DNA from: Oidiodendron maius Zn
Lineage: Eukaryota; Ascomycota; Leotiomycetes; Myxotrichaceae
Length of the DNA stretch: 64,000 bases
Reading direction: 5' to 3'
Assembly: GCA_000827325.1 (NCBI GenBank)
Contig: KN832897.1
Coordinates: forward strand, 62,001-126,000
The position numbers were made by a program, and so were the translations under genes. The notes below the pieces were generated by a model. That model saw nothing but the letters and a program-made list of their open reading frames with translations. It was not told where the DNA came from and did not search any database. Positions 50,563 through 61,532 of this stretch are shown piece by piece. Position 1 is the stretch's first letter. Each line of letters starts with the position of its first letter.

Positions 50563-53500
50563 ATGGCCGCAACACGCATCTTTCTCTTCGGGGACCAGGT
50601 CGACGCCCCCATACCTATGATCCGACGCGTCGTTGAAAAATCTCGCGGGTCCAAAAATCTGCAATCGTTCTTGCAGAGAGCCGTGGATGCGGTAGGCATA
50701 GAAGCCACCAACTTGACGTCTGCAGAACGTGAGACTATAGGATCATTTAATACCATTCAAGATATAGAGGAAAGTTTTATTAGCAAAAGAGATCGCTTCG
50801 GCATCGCGCAATTAATTTTGGTCTTTATAGCAAGAATTGGGGAGCTGATCCTGTATGTGCTTAGTAGCCTGGCGTATTTCTCAGTTTCCTGTCTTTCCTC
50901 CCCTTAGGGCCGTCCTCGTGTTTTTCTTCATTCTAACACTAATTGAACCATGTGTCTAGACACGCAGAGAGCGACCCGTCCCTCTTATTGGGCGAGGACA
51001 ATTCGACCCCAGTCGTCACTTTAGGCATCTGTGGCGGCCTACTTCCTGCCGCTGCGGCGGCCGTTGCCACCAATGTCGTCGAGCTGATTGAGGTTGCTAG
51101 TTTTCTAGCCGCGCTAACGTGTAGGGTTGCGGTACAGGCAGCACGAAGGTCGATGCAGATCGAAGATGGCACTGGGAGTTGGGCATTTTCTGCTATTGGT
51201 AAAATCGTAACGCAATTGCCTTCGATTCTCGACCAGTACCACAGAAGCCAGGTAGGGTTTGCCCAGTCAATACATCATGTTACATAGAGATGAGCTAGCT
51301 AAATTGGTTACATAGGGGGTTCCACGATATCGGCAGGCGTACTTTGCAATCAGGTCGGCTACTTGGGCAACAGTTTTTGGCCCGCCGTCGGTATTGAGAA
51401 GCATTATTGATAGCTCCGCGGCATTAAAAGAGAGTGATATCAAAAGCCTCCCTGCATATGCTGCTGTGCATGCGAGTCACCTGGTACCCCCGGACCTAGA
51501 CAAAATCCTCGGAGACAGGCCTCTCCTAAAAATGATGATCAAGCCCAACTTCAAAGTGATCTCGGGGAGCAAATACCGGCCGATTGCAGCCTTCGACTTA
51601 CGGGAGCTCTTGCAAGAAGCTATACTGGATATATTTCAGAATAGCACCGATCCAGATCGATTGTTTGAAGCTGGTGCTTCTCTTTTGAACAAGGGTCAGG
51701 AAATCTCTCTCTTTATGCTCGGAAACACAAATTATTTAGTAGGTTTGAAACGGACGTTAAATGCGCGAGGTTTCAAAATAGCACTGAAAACCAACCCCCC
51801 GTCCTTACAGAGCTCTGAAATGCGCTCTAATTCTAGCTCTATCGCCATTATTGGTATGTCGGGCCAGTTTCCAGGATCTGACAGTCCTGAGGTGCTATGG
51901 GAATCAATTATGCGGCGCGATGAACTCCATAAGAAGGCAAGCACGGACGAATTGAAACGACAAAGACATGTGAACTGACACCCCCTAGATCCCTGCCGAT
52001 AGATTCGATGCCGATGCCTATTTTGACGAGACGGGTGTTGCGAAAAATTCCATCACCACGGCATGGGGTTGTTTTCTGGACAATCCTGGTCACTTCGACT
52101 ACAAGATGTTCAACGTCTCTCCTCGAGAGGCCATGCAGATGAATCCAGGTCAACGCCTATTAATGCATTCAACATATGAAGCGCTCGAAGATGCTGGCGT
52201 CGTCACTAACGGAACTCTGGCTACGAATCATAAACGGATCTGCACTTTTATCGGCGAAAGCAGTGATGACTGGAGAGAACTTCAGCAGCCTCACGGGGTG
52301 GATATTTATTATCTCCAAGGCACCCAGCGAGCATTTACTCCAGGTCGCATCCACCACCACTTTAAATGGGAGGGAGCGAACTTTTGTGTTGATTCAGCCT
52401 GTGGCTCAACATCCTCGGCCATCGGCATGGCCTACAACGCACTCGTGAACCGAGAATGTGACACTGCCATTGCGGGAGGATCAAACATTATCGCCAACCC
52501 GTTCTGGCAATCTTCTCTCAGTAAAGCGGGCTTTCTGTCTACCACTGGGGGTTGTAAGACATTCCAAGAAGGCGCTGATGGCTACTGCAGAGGAGAAGCT
52601 GTTGGGGTAATTGTGATGAAACGACTGGAGGATGCTCTGCAAGACAACGATAACATTATATCAATAATCCGCGGATACGCTCGAAATCATTCGGCAGAGA
52701 CTCACTCCATAACACATCCACACAGTAAAACGCAACAACGACTGTACAAGGCTCTTCTTGATAAAGCGGGACTAACACCAAATGAAATTAGCTATGTGGA
52801 GATGCATGGTACGGGAACGGTTGCTGGTGATTCTGCGGAGCTAGAATCCGTCGCAAGTGTTTTCGCGATGGATGGTAGTCGGGAGAGGCCATTGGTGGTT
52901 GGCGCCATCAAGGCAAACGTCGGGCATTCTGAAGGGGTCAGTTATCCAGTATTTAGAAAAAGGTGGATCATTTCACTTACAGCTCTCAGGCATCGGGCAT
53001 TTCTTCTGTTATGAAAGCGGTTATGATTCTCCAAAATGAAGTCATTCCTCCGCAAGTTGGAATGCCTCACAAAATGGGAAAGTTTGCTTCTTTAGAGCGA
53101 GCTCAGATTTTGATCCCAGCAGAACCATTGCCATATTCTCGGCAATCGGTAGGGCGGAGAAGAAATATTGTTGTCAATAATTTTGATGCCGCGGTATGTT
53201 ATTGTCTCGAAGAGAAGAGCAGTTGGCTGATCTGATTTGTACGCCAGGGCGGGAATAGTTCTTTCGTATTGGAAGAGCCACCTCAGGCCCTGATCAAGGG
53301 GGAAGATCCCCGAGAGTATCATGTTGTTACGTGTTCAGCAAATAGTTCTATGTCACTCGAGCAGAATAAACGGCGCCTGCTTCGATTATTAATCGAAGAG
53401 AATCACATTAATCTCGCGAATCTGGCGTACACGACCACGGCCCGACGGATGCACCATTCTCTGAAGTCAGCCTACTATGGTAGGAACATTCAGGACATCA

Positions 53501-56500
53501 CCGAGGCCATGACCCGGGACTTAAAAATTTCTCAAGGACCTAGCAAGCAAAAGGGAAAATGCTCTACGGTGTTTGTGTTCACTGGCCAAGGTGCGAATTA
53601 CGCTGGCATGGGCAACGACCTCTACCAATCATCACCTCAGTTCCGCACGACAATTACAACCTTGCAGAGCATCTGCAAAACCCACGGTTTTCCATCATTC
53701 ACAGAAGTGATTGCAGATCCCAACACAGATATGGAGTCTGCCAGTGCCGTACAGCTGCACTTGTCTCTAGTAGCGCTCGAGCTTGCACTAGTCGATCTCT
53801 GGAAAACTTGGGGAATTGAGCCAGACCTTGTGATCGGCCACAGTATTGGGGAGTATGCTGCCCTCTATGCATCTGGAGTGCTTTCGGCGAATGATGTAAT
53901 GTATCTCGTTGGAAAACGGGCAGAACTCATAGAACAGAACTGCACTGCAGGAACACATTCCATGTTCTCAATCTCTGGGGCTACTGATAAGATCTCGGCT
54001 TTATCGAATGAAAACTTGGGGAACTGTGAGGTTGCATGTTTTAATGGCTCTGGAATGATCGTTTTGAGCGGTGAGCGGAAGGAGATGTTGCATCTCGAGG
54101 TTCAGTTAAAACAGCGAGGATTTAAGTGCCGGCCGCTTGAAGTGTCATATGGCATGCATTCTCGCCAGATGGACGCTGTCACTCCGGATTTCAGACAAAT
54201 AGCGAAGAGTGTGCGGTTTGCACCTCCTAAAGTCGGTGTTGTCTCAACTCTCATGGGTGATTTGGTCGCGGATGATGGCGTATTTGACGGTGAATATTTA
54301 GTGCGGCAAACAAGATCGCCTGTGAAGTTTCAACAGGCAATGACTACTTGTGCTTCTAAGCGACTTGTAGAAGAAAGAGCGCTCTGGCTTGAGATAGGCC
54401 CAAGCCCTATTTGTCTGGGACTAGTACGGGCGAACACCAACATCCATCCCTCTAATGCTTTAGCTAGCTTGAAAAGAGGCGACAACAATTGGAAAACAGT
54501 TTCAGTTAGTCTGGCTACTTTCTATCTTGCCAATAAACCCATTCGCTGGAATGAGTATCACAGAAACTTCGTTGGCTGCTTGTCGCTTATAAAGTTACCA
54601 AGGTATGCCTTTGACACGAGGGATTTCTGGATGACATATAGCAACAGCGATCTTAAGTTGCAAGAAAACGACTCAGTTGGGGAAGATACTGCGGAATCAC
54701 CGCTCATCTCAACCTGTCTACATCAGCTCCTGAAACAAAAGGATGACGGATCCGAACAATCCGCCACGTTCATATCAGCTATATCACAGCCGTCTCTAGC
54801 GCATATTATCGAAGGTCATAAACTCTCTGGCGTTGCAACGTGTCCAGCCGGAGTTTTCAACGATATGGCTCTCACTGCCGCGAGATACGTCCTTACCAAT
54901 GGAGTGCCCAGTGCCCAGTTTCCATCGCTCTCGGTTCTTAACACCCAGATCTATCATCCTATCGTTCCTGATCTGGATGCCAAAAAAGTCGTTGAAGTCA
55001 AAATTCTCAAACAAGAACAGAGACAAAGCGAGTTTTTGGTCTCATTCAGCGATCATGGAAAGCCGTCGGCTCCCATGATTGCCAATTGTCTAGTGCGCAT
55101 CCGAGACGAGGCGACGTATCAGGGTGAGCAAAAGAAACTGCTTCCTTCAATACGATCAAAAATCGCCAAGTTGAAGGAGGCTTTCGACGCCGGCAACGCG
55201 GACCGCATTCGCGGCAAGGTATTTTATAGGCTTTTCTCCAACCTCATGGATTACAGTAGTACGTACGAGGGTGTCCATGAGGCTGTCATCAGCGAGGACT
55301 TCAGTGAAGCCCTTGCAGTCATCCATCTCCCACCCCATGAAGGACTGGACTTTACCTTCTCGCCGTTCTGGCTCGATGCTCTTGTTCAGCCTGTAGGATG
55401 TCTGCTTAATGGGAATCCTAATAATCCTAGAGATTATATCTTCATTGCGACATACATAGAGCGCATGGAGATTGTAGCCAAGGATTTCTCACCCCATATT
55501 GCCTACCAGAGCTATGCTTATGTTGAGCAGGTAGAAGCATCTGATATATACAAAGGATACGTGTATATCGTTCATGAGGGTTCCATAGTGGGCCTGTTGG
55601 AGGGCATTCAGTTCCGGAAAATGCCCCGCAAGACTCTGCACCACATCCTAGGAAAGGCGGATACTTCTCAAGCTGCCAACGGTCACCAGGGCAATGGAAC
55701 ATCAAGCATATCTGCGAAACCAAATGGCACATTGTCAACATCCATTCCAATACAGAATGGCAGTACCTCATACGGAATAAATGGGCACGCCTCCCTAAAT
55801 TCCGTATTCCTCACAAAGTTGATTAATGAAACGGAGATGGTGGAGAGTGAAATGACACCCTCCATGTTCTTTTCCGAGATTGGAGTAGACTCTCTAATGA
55901 GTATTTCAATCCTCGCCGCTATTAAGAATGAAACTGGAGTTGAATTGGGAGCCTCATTCCTTCTGGAACATCCTACCCTGGAGGAGGCTCAAACTGCACT
56001 GCGACTGATTGAGAACCAGAACTCGGGCTATGGAAACGGATTTGTTTCCGTCAATGGGCAGAATGGAAAGCTGGAGACCGAACATCGAGAATGCAATGTC
56101 GTCCTGATGCAAGGTCCAACAAGCTCTTCTCGGAACCCTCTATTTTTGATTGCTGATGGTGCCGGTTCTGCCGCTGCTTATTTTTACCTCCCCAAACTCG
56201 GCGACAACCTCCCAGTCTTTGCAGTCGAGTCACCATGGGTTCAAGACCCAGATAACTTCACATGTTCATTCAGCGAGGCCGCCTCGATATATTTAGCTGC
56301 TATTCGCGCAAAGCAGCCTCACGGGCCATATTTACTGGGAGGATGGTCAGCCGGCGGCGTTTTTGCGTACGAAGTTGCTCGCATGCTGCTGGAAACGGGG
56401 GAGAAAGTCCTCGGTCTAATAGTCATCGATATTACTGGGCCCGGAGAATTCGACCGGACAAAAGTAACGATGCCAACTTTGAGCATTATCGATCATATTG

Positions 56501-56964
56501 GAATGCTATCTGGCATTGATCGGTCCTTCTCAGATACGCCACAGGCCCATCAGTTGAAGAAGCATATGTTCAGCACTGTAAGGTGCTTCAGCAAGATGGT
56601 TCCAATAGCCATGGCTCCCGGACTTCAACCAGATGCCACATTTGTCATATGGGCCAAAAAGGCACTTATACCTAAAAGCAGCAACGTGAGCGGCGATGTG
56701 AGTGAAGTGAACTTGGACGCCTGGTTTTACCCCTCGCCTCATGACGGCCGGCCGGATGGCTGGGACTTGCTCGTCGGAGACAAGCTAGAATGCTTCAAGA
56801 TAGAAGGGGATCATTTCTCGATCATGAGATCTCCAGAGGTGAGTCCATATGCACATGTTTCTGTTTGGTGATGTAAGACGGGGCTGCTAATCTTGAGATA
56901 GGTTGAGTCGCTCGGCCAGATCATTCGGGGTGCTGTCGCAAAATGCACTAAGACTGTTCAGTAA
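50563..56964 (+). CDS. Non-reducing polyketide synthase (SAT-KS-AT-PT-ACP-TE), 2002 aa
   Basis: Exons are 50563-50852, 50960-51251, 51316-51936, 51989-52936, 52990-53193, 53248-56838 and 56902-56964. Domains: SAT (GICGG, Cys near 121), KS (active Cys near 539 in DSACGST, HGTGT near 674, NVGHSE), AT (FTGQGANYAGMG, GHSIGEY near 986), PT (His near 1306 in IEGHKLSG, Asp near 1494 in FWLDAL), one ACP (GVDSL, Ser near 1666) and TE (GGWSAGG near 1818, GDHFS near 1973). The third intron (51937-51988) uses a GC donor, AAG then GCAAGC. SAT should load the chain from the reducing PKS; PT directs the aldol ring closure and TE releases an acid, lactone or ester. There is no CMeT or reductase domain, which argues against an azaphilone aldehyde. 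The layout resembles resorcylic acid lactone and orsellinate-type systems. Confidence 0.94.
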
Positions 56965-57297
56965 TGTCAACTTGCCTGATCAACGCTTACCACTAGCTCG
57001 GATTGAAGTTAATCCAAAGCTTACTCATTAGAAATAGTTATCAATTACAACTTAGACTAGTGAAACAGATGCATACTATAGTAGACTGCTTGAGCTTCTT
57101 GCATGCACGAGTTAGTGTGATCTACAGCATTTAACAGGTTTCATCGTTGGTATATTTCTTAGCTCTACCAGCCACTAAGTTACTTATAAAGCCAACTACC
57201 CTAATAATAGAATTCTTTCTTCTGCTTACTAGCATAGTAGAAAATGCTGTTGAATTTATAGAGAGTAAGCTGTAATAATAAGAAATAAAAAGGTAAG
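56965..57297. other. 3' flank of the non-reducing PKS
   Basis: No gene seen. It contains the PKS 3' end and AT-rich DNA leading to the LTR relic. Confidence 0.5.
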
Positions 57298-57312
57298 TGA
57301 TATTCTATTGAT

Positions 57313-57556
57313 CAGGGCCTCAATCATGCATTACACATCCCTTAGGATCGAGGATATCCTTTAGGATCCAGGATTCAGAGAATTCATGTGAGTCAATAAG
57401 AGGTTGAATAGGTCTATATAAAGTGGCCTTTACTCCAGTATAGCTGTGATTAACTAGTTGTCTCTGCATCACTCTTTTATCTACTTCTTTCGGTATAGCT
57501 GAATGCCAAAAGCCTATAGTCAATATAACTGAGTTTCACCTTTATATCCGACTACA
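57313..57556 (-). repeat. Degenerate solo LTR of a second retrotransposon family
   Basis: On the minus strand it starts TGTAGTCGGATATAAAGGTG and contains an AGACCTATTCAACCTCTTA stretch and a GGATCC-type direct repeat. Related sequence lies at 32631-32788 in scrambled orientation. The left end (57298-57313) is uncertain and no target duplication is clear. The rest of 57557-57835 is AT-rich without a gene. Confidence 0.5.
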
Positions 57557-57835
57557 ACCTGCGCATTAACCTGAACCTCTGCTCAAGATATTCTCTATAT
57601 AAATTAAACGGTATTTTATTAAATTCGATCACGTATTTCAATTATTTACTAAATCCGACCACACATCAACTAATTACCGGATCCGACCATTTGCAACTTA
57701 AAATTGTTATAAGTTAGCCATTTCTTAATGCTTTTAAATAAAATGAAAATATATTATGAAGGCAAGTGGTATATCAAAAAGAGACATTTGTGCATTAATA
57801 ATATGGAATAAAGTCTTACGACACCCCAATGCACG

Positions 57836-59977
57836 TCAATTTTGCGATTTTTCTATCAGGTTCAACCTAAGAGTGTGCATCCTTGCGCGCTTTCCGAAGA
57901 CGTACATAGGTACCGCGAGAGTCATAAGGACCAGCTGGATAACACCGATCCAAACAAATACCATCTTGGAGCCATCCTTCTCGAGCCATGAAGTGAAGAA
58001 CAGGCTAAAGACCAAGCCGTGTAAGACGTTCTTGCTAAAGTTTAATGTAACTAGGGCCTCGCTAGTGTATTGGCGGTAGCTATCAACACAGAAGGTAATA
58101 GCGGTTACAGAGCCAAGACAGCAGCCAAATGAAATAATGCCAAAGAAGATAGTTGGGATAATCCAAATGTCGTGGACCTGAGCAGACCACCCAAATCCAA
58201 TAATCCCGATAATAGTGGTGATAGCCACAGGAGCCGCTATAACAAGTCGGAATTCCGGCTCATATATACCACTATTACGGTTAACCATAGCGCGTACAAC
58301 AATATCACTAAGTTTGCCGGCAACAGCAGTGCCAAGGACGCCACCAATAAAGGGAGACAGGTAGATTAAACCTGTAGATAGAGATGAGAAGTTATAGGTA
58401 TCTCGATCACGGTAGATGACTACCACAGACTCAGAGAGAACAATGAGCCAGCCTACGGAGCAGGCATAAACGATGCTTGACCAGAGAACTGCTGGGTACA
58501 AGTAGAGGATAAAGGGTCTAACAGCAAGACGGAGCCAGTTATCACGACTCAACCTCCTATTATATGGTTTAAGACGCTGGACAAATGTTTGTTTCGGAGC
58601 TTGTCTGAGAACTGTGGTATAGCACATTCGCCTCAGTTCTTGTTGATAATCCATGGATTGATTCTCTCCGGTGCTATGGGTGACGGGGGGTAGTGGATTG
58701 CTGGGTGCAGGAGTTGCCAGAACTGGTTCCAAAGATTCAACAACATCCAGTTCTTGGTGCATGGCAAGCGGTGCTGCAATAGTATGGTCATTGACGGGTG
58801 AAGAAGATACTGATTTATGTTAACTAACTCTCTCTCTTCAATGAGCGATCAATGTTACCTGTTGCATGCTTATTGGATGAATTACCAGCAAGAGGATCGG
58901 CATGGGTTACCGCTCCTGATAGGTTGATTTCATTTGACTTTTGTCGGACCTTTTCCTTGGTCTCATTCAGCGGAGGCACATATTCCTCTGGTCTATATCG
59001 AAGAGATCGCATTTTAGAAGCTCTCTGTAATTTTTCGTCGCTTTTCTGCCTTGGTAGAGATCGATCCCAGAACGTCTCGGGTACGAATAGGAAAAGGAGG
59101 CAGAGGCAAAAAGCGCCAACTATAGCCACTATCCTATTATTCTTTAGTCGTGTCTTTTTTTTTATACAATAATATAATATGTCGTTGGTCGTTGTGGGAG
59201 ATCGCTAAGTTAGTAGACTTACCAGAATACCCATCTCCATCCCAACGATTGGATAATAACAGCACTTACAAGAGGCACCAGGTTCTTGCCACCTAGGAGA
59301 AGTAATGCATATATACCTATACGGTATCCGCGCTCATGAAGAAAGAAAATCTCAGCAATAGTAGTAGATGGTAAACACTCTACAGGGCTCAGTGCAATGC
59401 CCTGGAAGACCCTAGCGATTAAAAAGGACACAAAGTTAGGAGAGAGGGCACACCAGATTGCACTTAATATAAACATAGTGGCACTAATAAGATAGACGAC
59501 ACGCTTTCCAAAGATAATAGCCGTCGGCGAAGAAACAACTGATCCAACGCCTAGACCCATCATATACACTCCAGTACTAAGTGTGGCACGAGATGTTGTA
59601 ATGTTGTATGTCTCCGCAACATTGGCAAAGCCTGCAGCTAGGATCGGAGTCATGCCACCGCCTAACATACAGTAAATGCCCAACGAGAGGAGAACAGAAT
59701 CTCGCATCCATGCTGGCCAGTTAAGAGGGTCATTATCTGAATCTTCTGGTTGTGGCTCCAGGATTATGGCTCCATCCTTCGTCAGTTTCGTGTTAGTGTT
59801 GGCCGAAGTCCTCACTTGGCCATTCCGATTTCCAAGAGATTTGTTGTGTTTGCTAGTAAGGAGGACGGAGCCTGCAGAGTAATGTTAGTAAACTCATTTC
59901 TAAGTACCCCATAAGTTTCGCTAATTTATTCTCCTACCCGGCACATCATGGGCTTTGGGGTCGTTTAATATCCCCAT
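57836..59977 (-). CDS. MFS transporter, 645 aa
   Basis: Exons on the minus strand are 59938-59977, 59223-59871, 58859-59133 and 57836-58809. The 40-nt first exon gives MGILNDPKAHDVPG and splices to SVLLTSKHNK, the usual start of this fungal MFS group, which justifies the ATG at 59977. DPLNWPAW precedes the first membrane span, VPETFWDRS ends the first half, and a long charged loop (about 230-340) separates two sets of about six spans, the second holding YLSPFIGGVLGTAVAGKLSD. The group includes many transporters of unknown substrate. Between the PKS genes and the fused halogenase, it is a second candidate exporter of the cluster. Confidence 0.9.
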
Positions 59978-61532
59978 AACCCATTTTGGTGGCTTAGATT
60001 CCTCCCTGCCATACTCTGGTCTGTATAAAGATGAGTTATGAGTAAAGAGAAGCCTGGCACTCCACAAGGATCGGTGTTTCGGGGTAGCCATGTTTGCTGT
60101 TTTCAGCTGCTGGCTAACTTCCATAATAAGAGTCTGGCAGCTATGAAATCTAGCCAAACGGTAAGAAATAGAGACAATAAAATAGAGACATAGTGTTGAA
60201 AAGTGTCTATCAACTAGATAGTACTGCAAATGTAAGCAGAATCGCTGCAAACGGTGAGGTTGGGCCTGCGAGGAGAGATCAGTGCCGGAGTCCGTGGAAC
60301 CGAACCTCGGAAGCCGAGGGCGGGAAAGGAAGATCCAAGGCCGATAAGAAACACAAACTGAAGGAAGTGTGGAGATTTAGAATGCCGCTTTGTTAAGAAA
60401 TATGAAGAAAATTAGCAGCCAGCGAGTTCATAATATACAGAATTTTGATGGAACTAAATATCCTGAAACCGAACTCTGAGTAGCCGCAGTAACAATAGCA
60501 GAGATATTCTTTCGATCGTCTCACTCTATCGCCTGAAGTGGATTGCGAGGGCATTCCAATTGCAATTGCTGAGATACTGAAGTCTGTATAAAGGCATAAA
60601 AGGGGTGCTCTGTATTTTGTGGCAGTAGATGGGAGAGAGGTCAGATCGAGAGGTAATACCTATTACATTGAAAAATATGTGCTCTGGCCACCTCACTGCT
60701 TGGCTACTCGTAATATGCTCTGTAGACCGCCATAACGATTGACAATGATGGTGCTGTCGTCTGCATAGAAAATGGAGATCAGCGGCCAGGTGAGTGAACG
60801 TTCACAAGATAAAGAGATCGTTGAAGAGCTGCAGTGTAAACTGCAGTCTTGGAAATCGTCCAGATCGACCAAATATTCTATGCCAATGGCCCCTTGTAGG
60901 AGGATCACAAAGAATAAAAGGCCGATAATTGTAGAATCGAAGGCATTGGGCTAGTACCAAAATATGACGTCACCAGGCATGATCAAAAAGGTTGCCATTC
61001 TGACAAGGCCTAATGGACGGCCTTGTCTTGCGAAACGACCTACTTCAATCGGCCGTAGGACACGATTGAGATGATTGATAGATAAGATCTATAAGAGTCG
61101 GCTGAGCTGATCAAGCTAAAATTCAGATTAAAACGACTGATTGAATTGACGGATCGTGACAGAGCTTTAGCCATCCCGGTTCATCCGTTATATCCACCTG
61201 ATGCTTCAGAGCCTTGCCCTCATTGAAGCATCTCTTGACCGCATCTGAGCTTCCATCGCAATAGTTCGCACTGTCAAAGTCCACAATATCCATGGCTCTG
61301 TCTTAGACAGCGACAGCCTTCAATCATGACCACAGGATGAAGGACCTTGGTATGTCTAGACTGGTTGTTTTCATTATAATGCCTCTGAAGTCTTAAAAAT
61401 GGTTGTGTTGGAGCGTCCGACACATTGACCGACGTAACGAGGAGGTCCAGTGTGCAATACTTCGTTTATGAGAATATAAGTCTCTGAATTAAGCGTATTC
61501 TTATAGTGAGGTTTAACTGTACTGTACATAGT
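59978..61532. other. Intergenic interval with one possible gene fragment
   Basis: Contains the promoter of the MFS gene and the 3' flank of the halogenase fusion. A 9-bp perfect hairpin (GACAAGGCC, 8-nt loop, GGCCTTGTC) lies at about 61008-61033. Besides the fragment at 61123-61293 I see no gene. Confidence 0.45.
61123..61293 (-). pseudogene. Possible fragment of a Rossmann-fold oxidoreductase
   Basis: A 56-codon frame starts at an ATG (61293): MDIVDFDSANYCDGSS, then EPGWLKLCHDPSIQSVVLI and a TGA. The last block resembles the LLADPxIDAVVIATP strand-loop of Gfo/Idh/MocA-type oxidoreductases, but no glycine-rich start and no continuation can be found on either side. Composition looks coding. 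It may be a relic of a gene once in the cluster, or chance. Confidence 0.25.

Noticed and set aside
50563-56964. Azaphilone-type non-reducing PKS
   Set aside because: It ends in a thioesterase and lacks both the CMeT and the reductive-release domain typical of azaphilone synthases.
60693-60908. Minus-strand frame with FYADD, like a LINE reverse transcriptase box
   Set aside because: The surrounding residues do not match a reverse transcriptase and no other RT motif is nearby.
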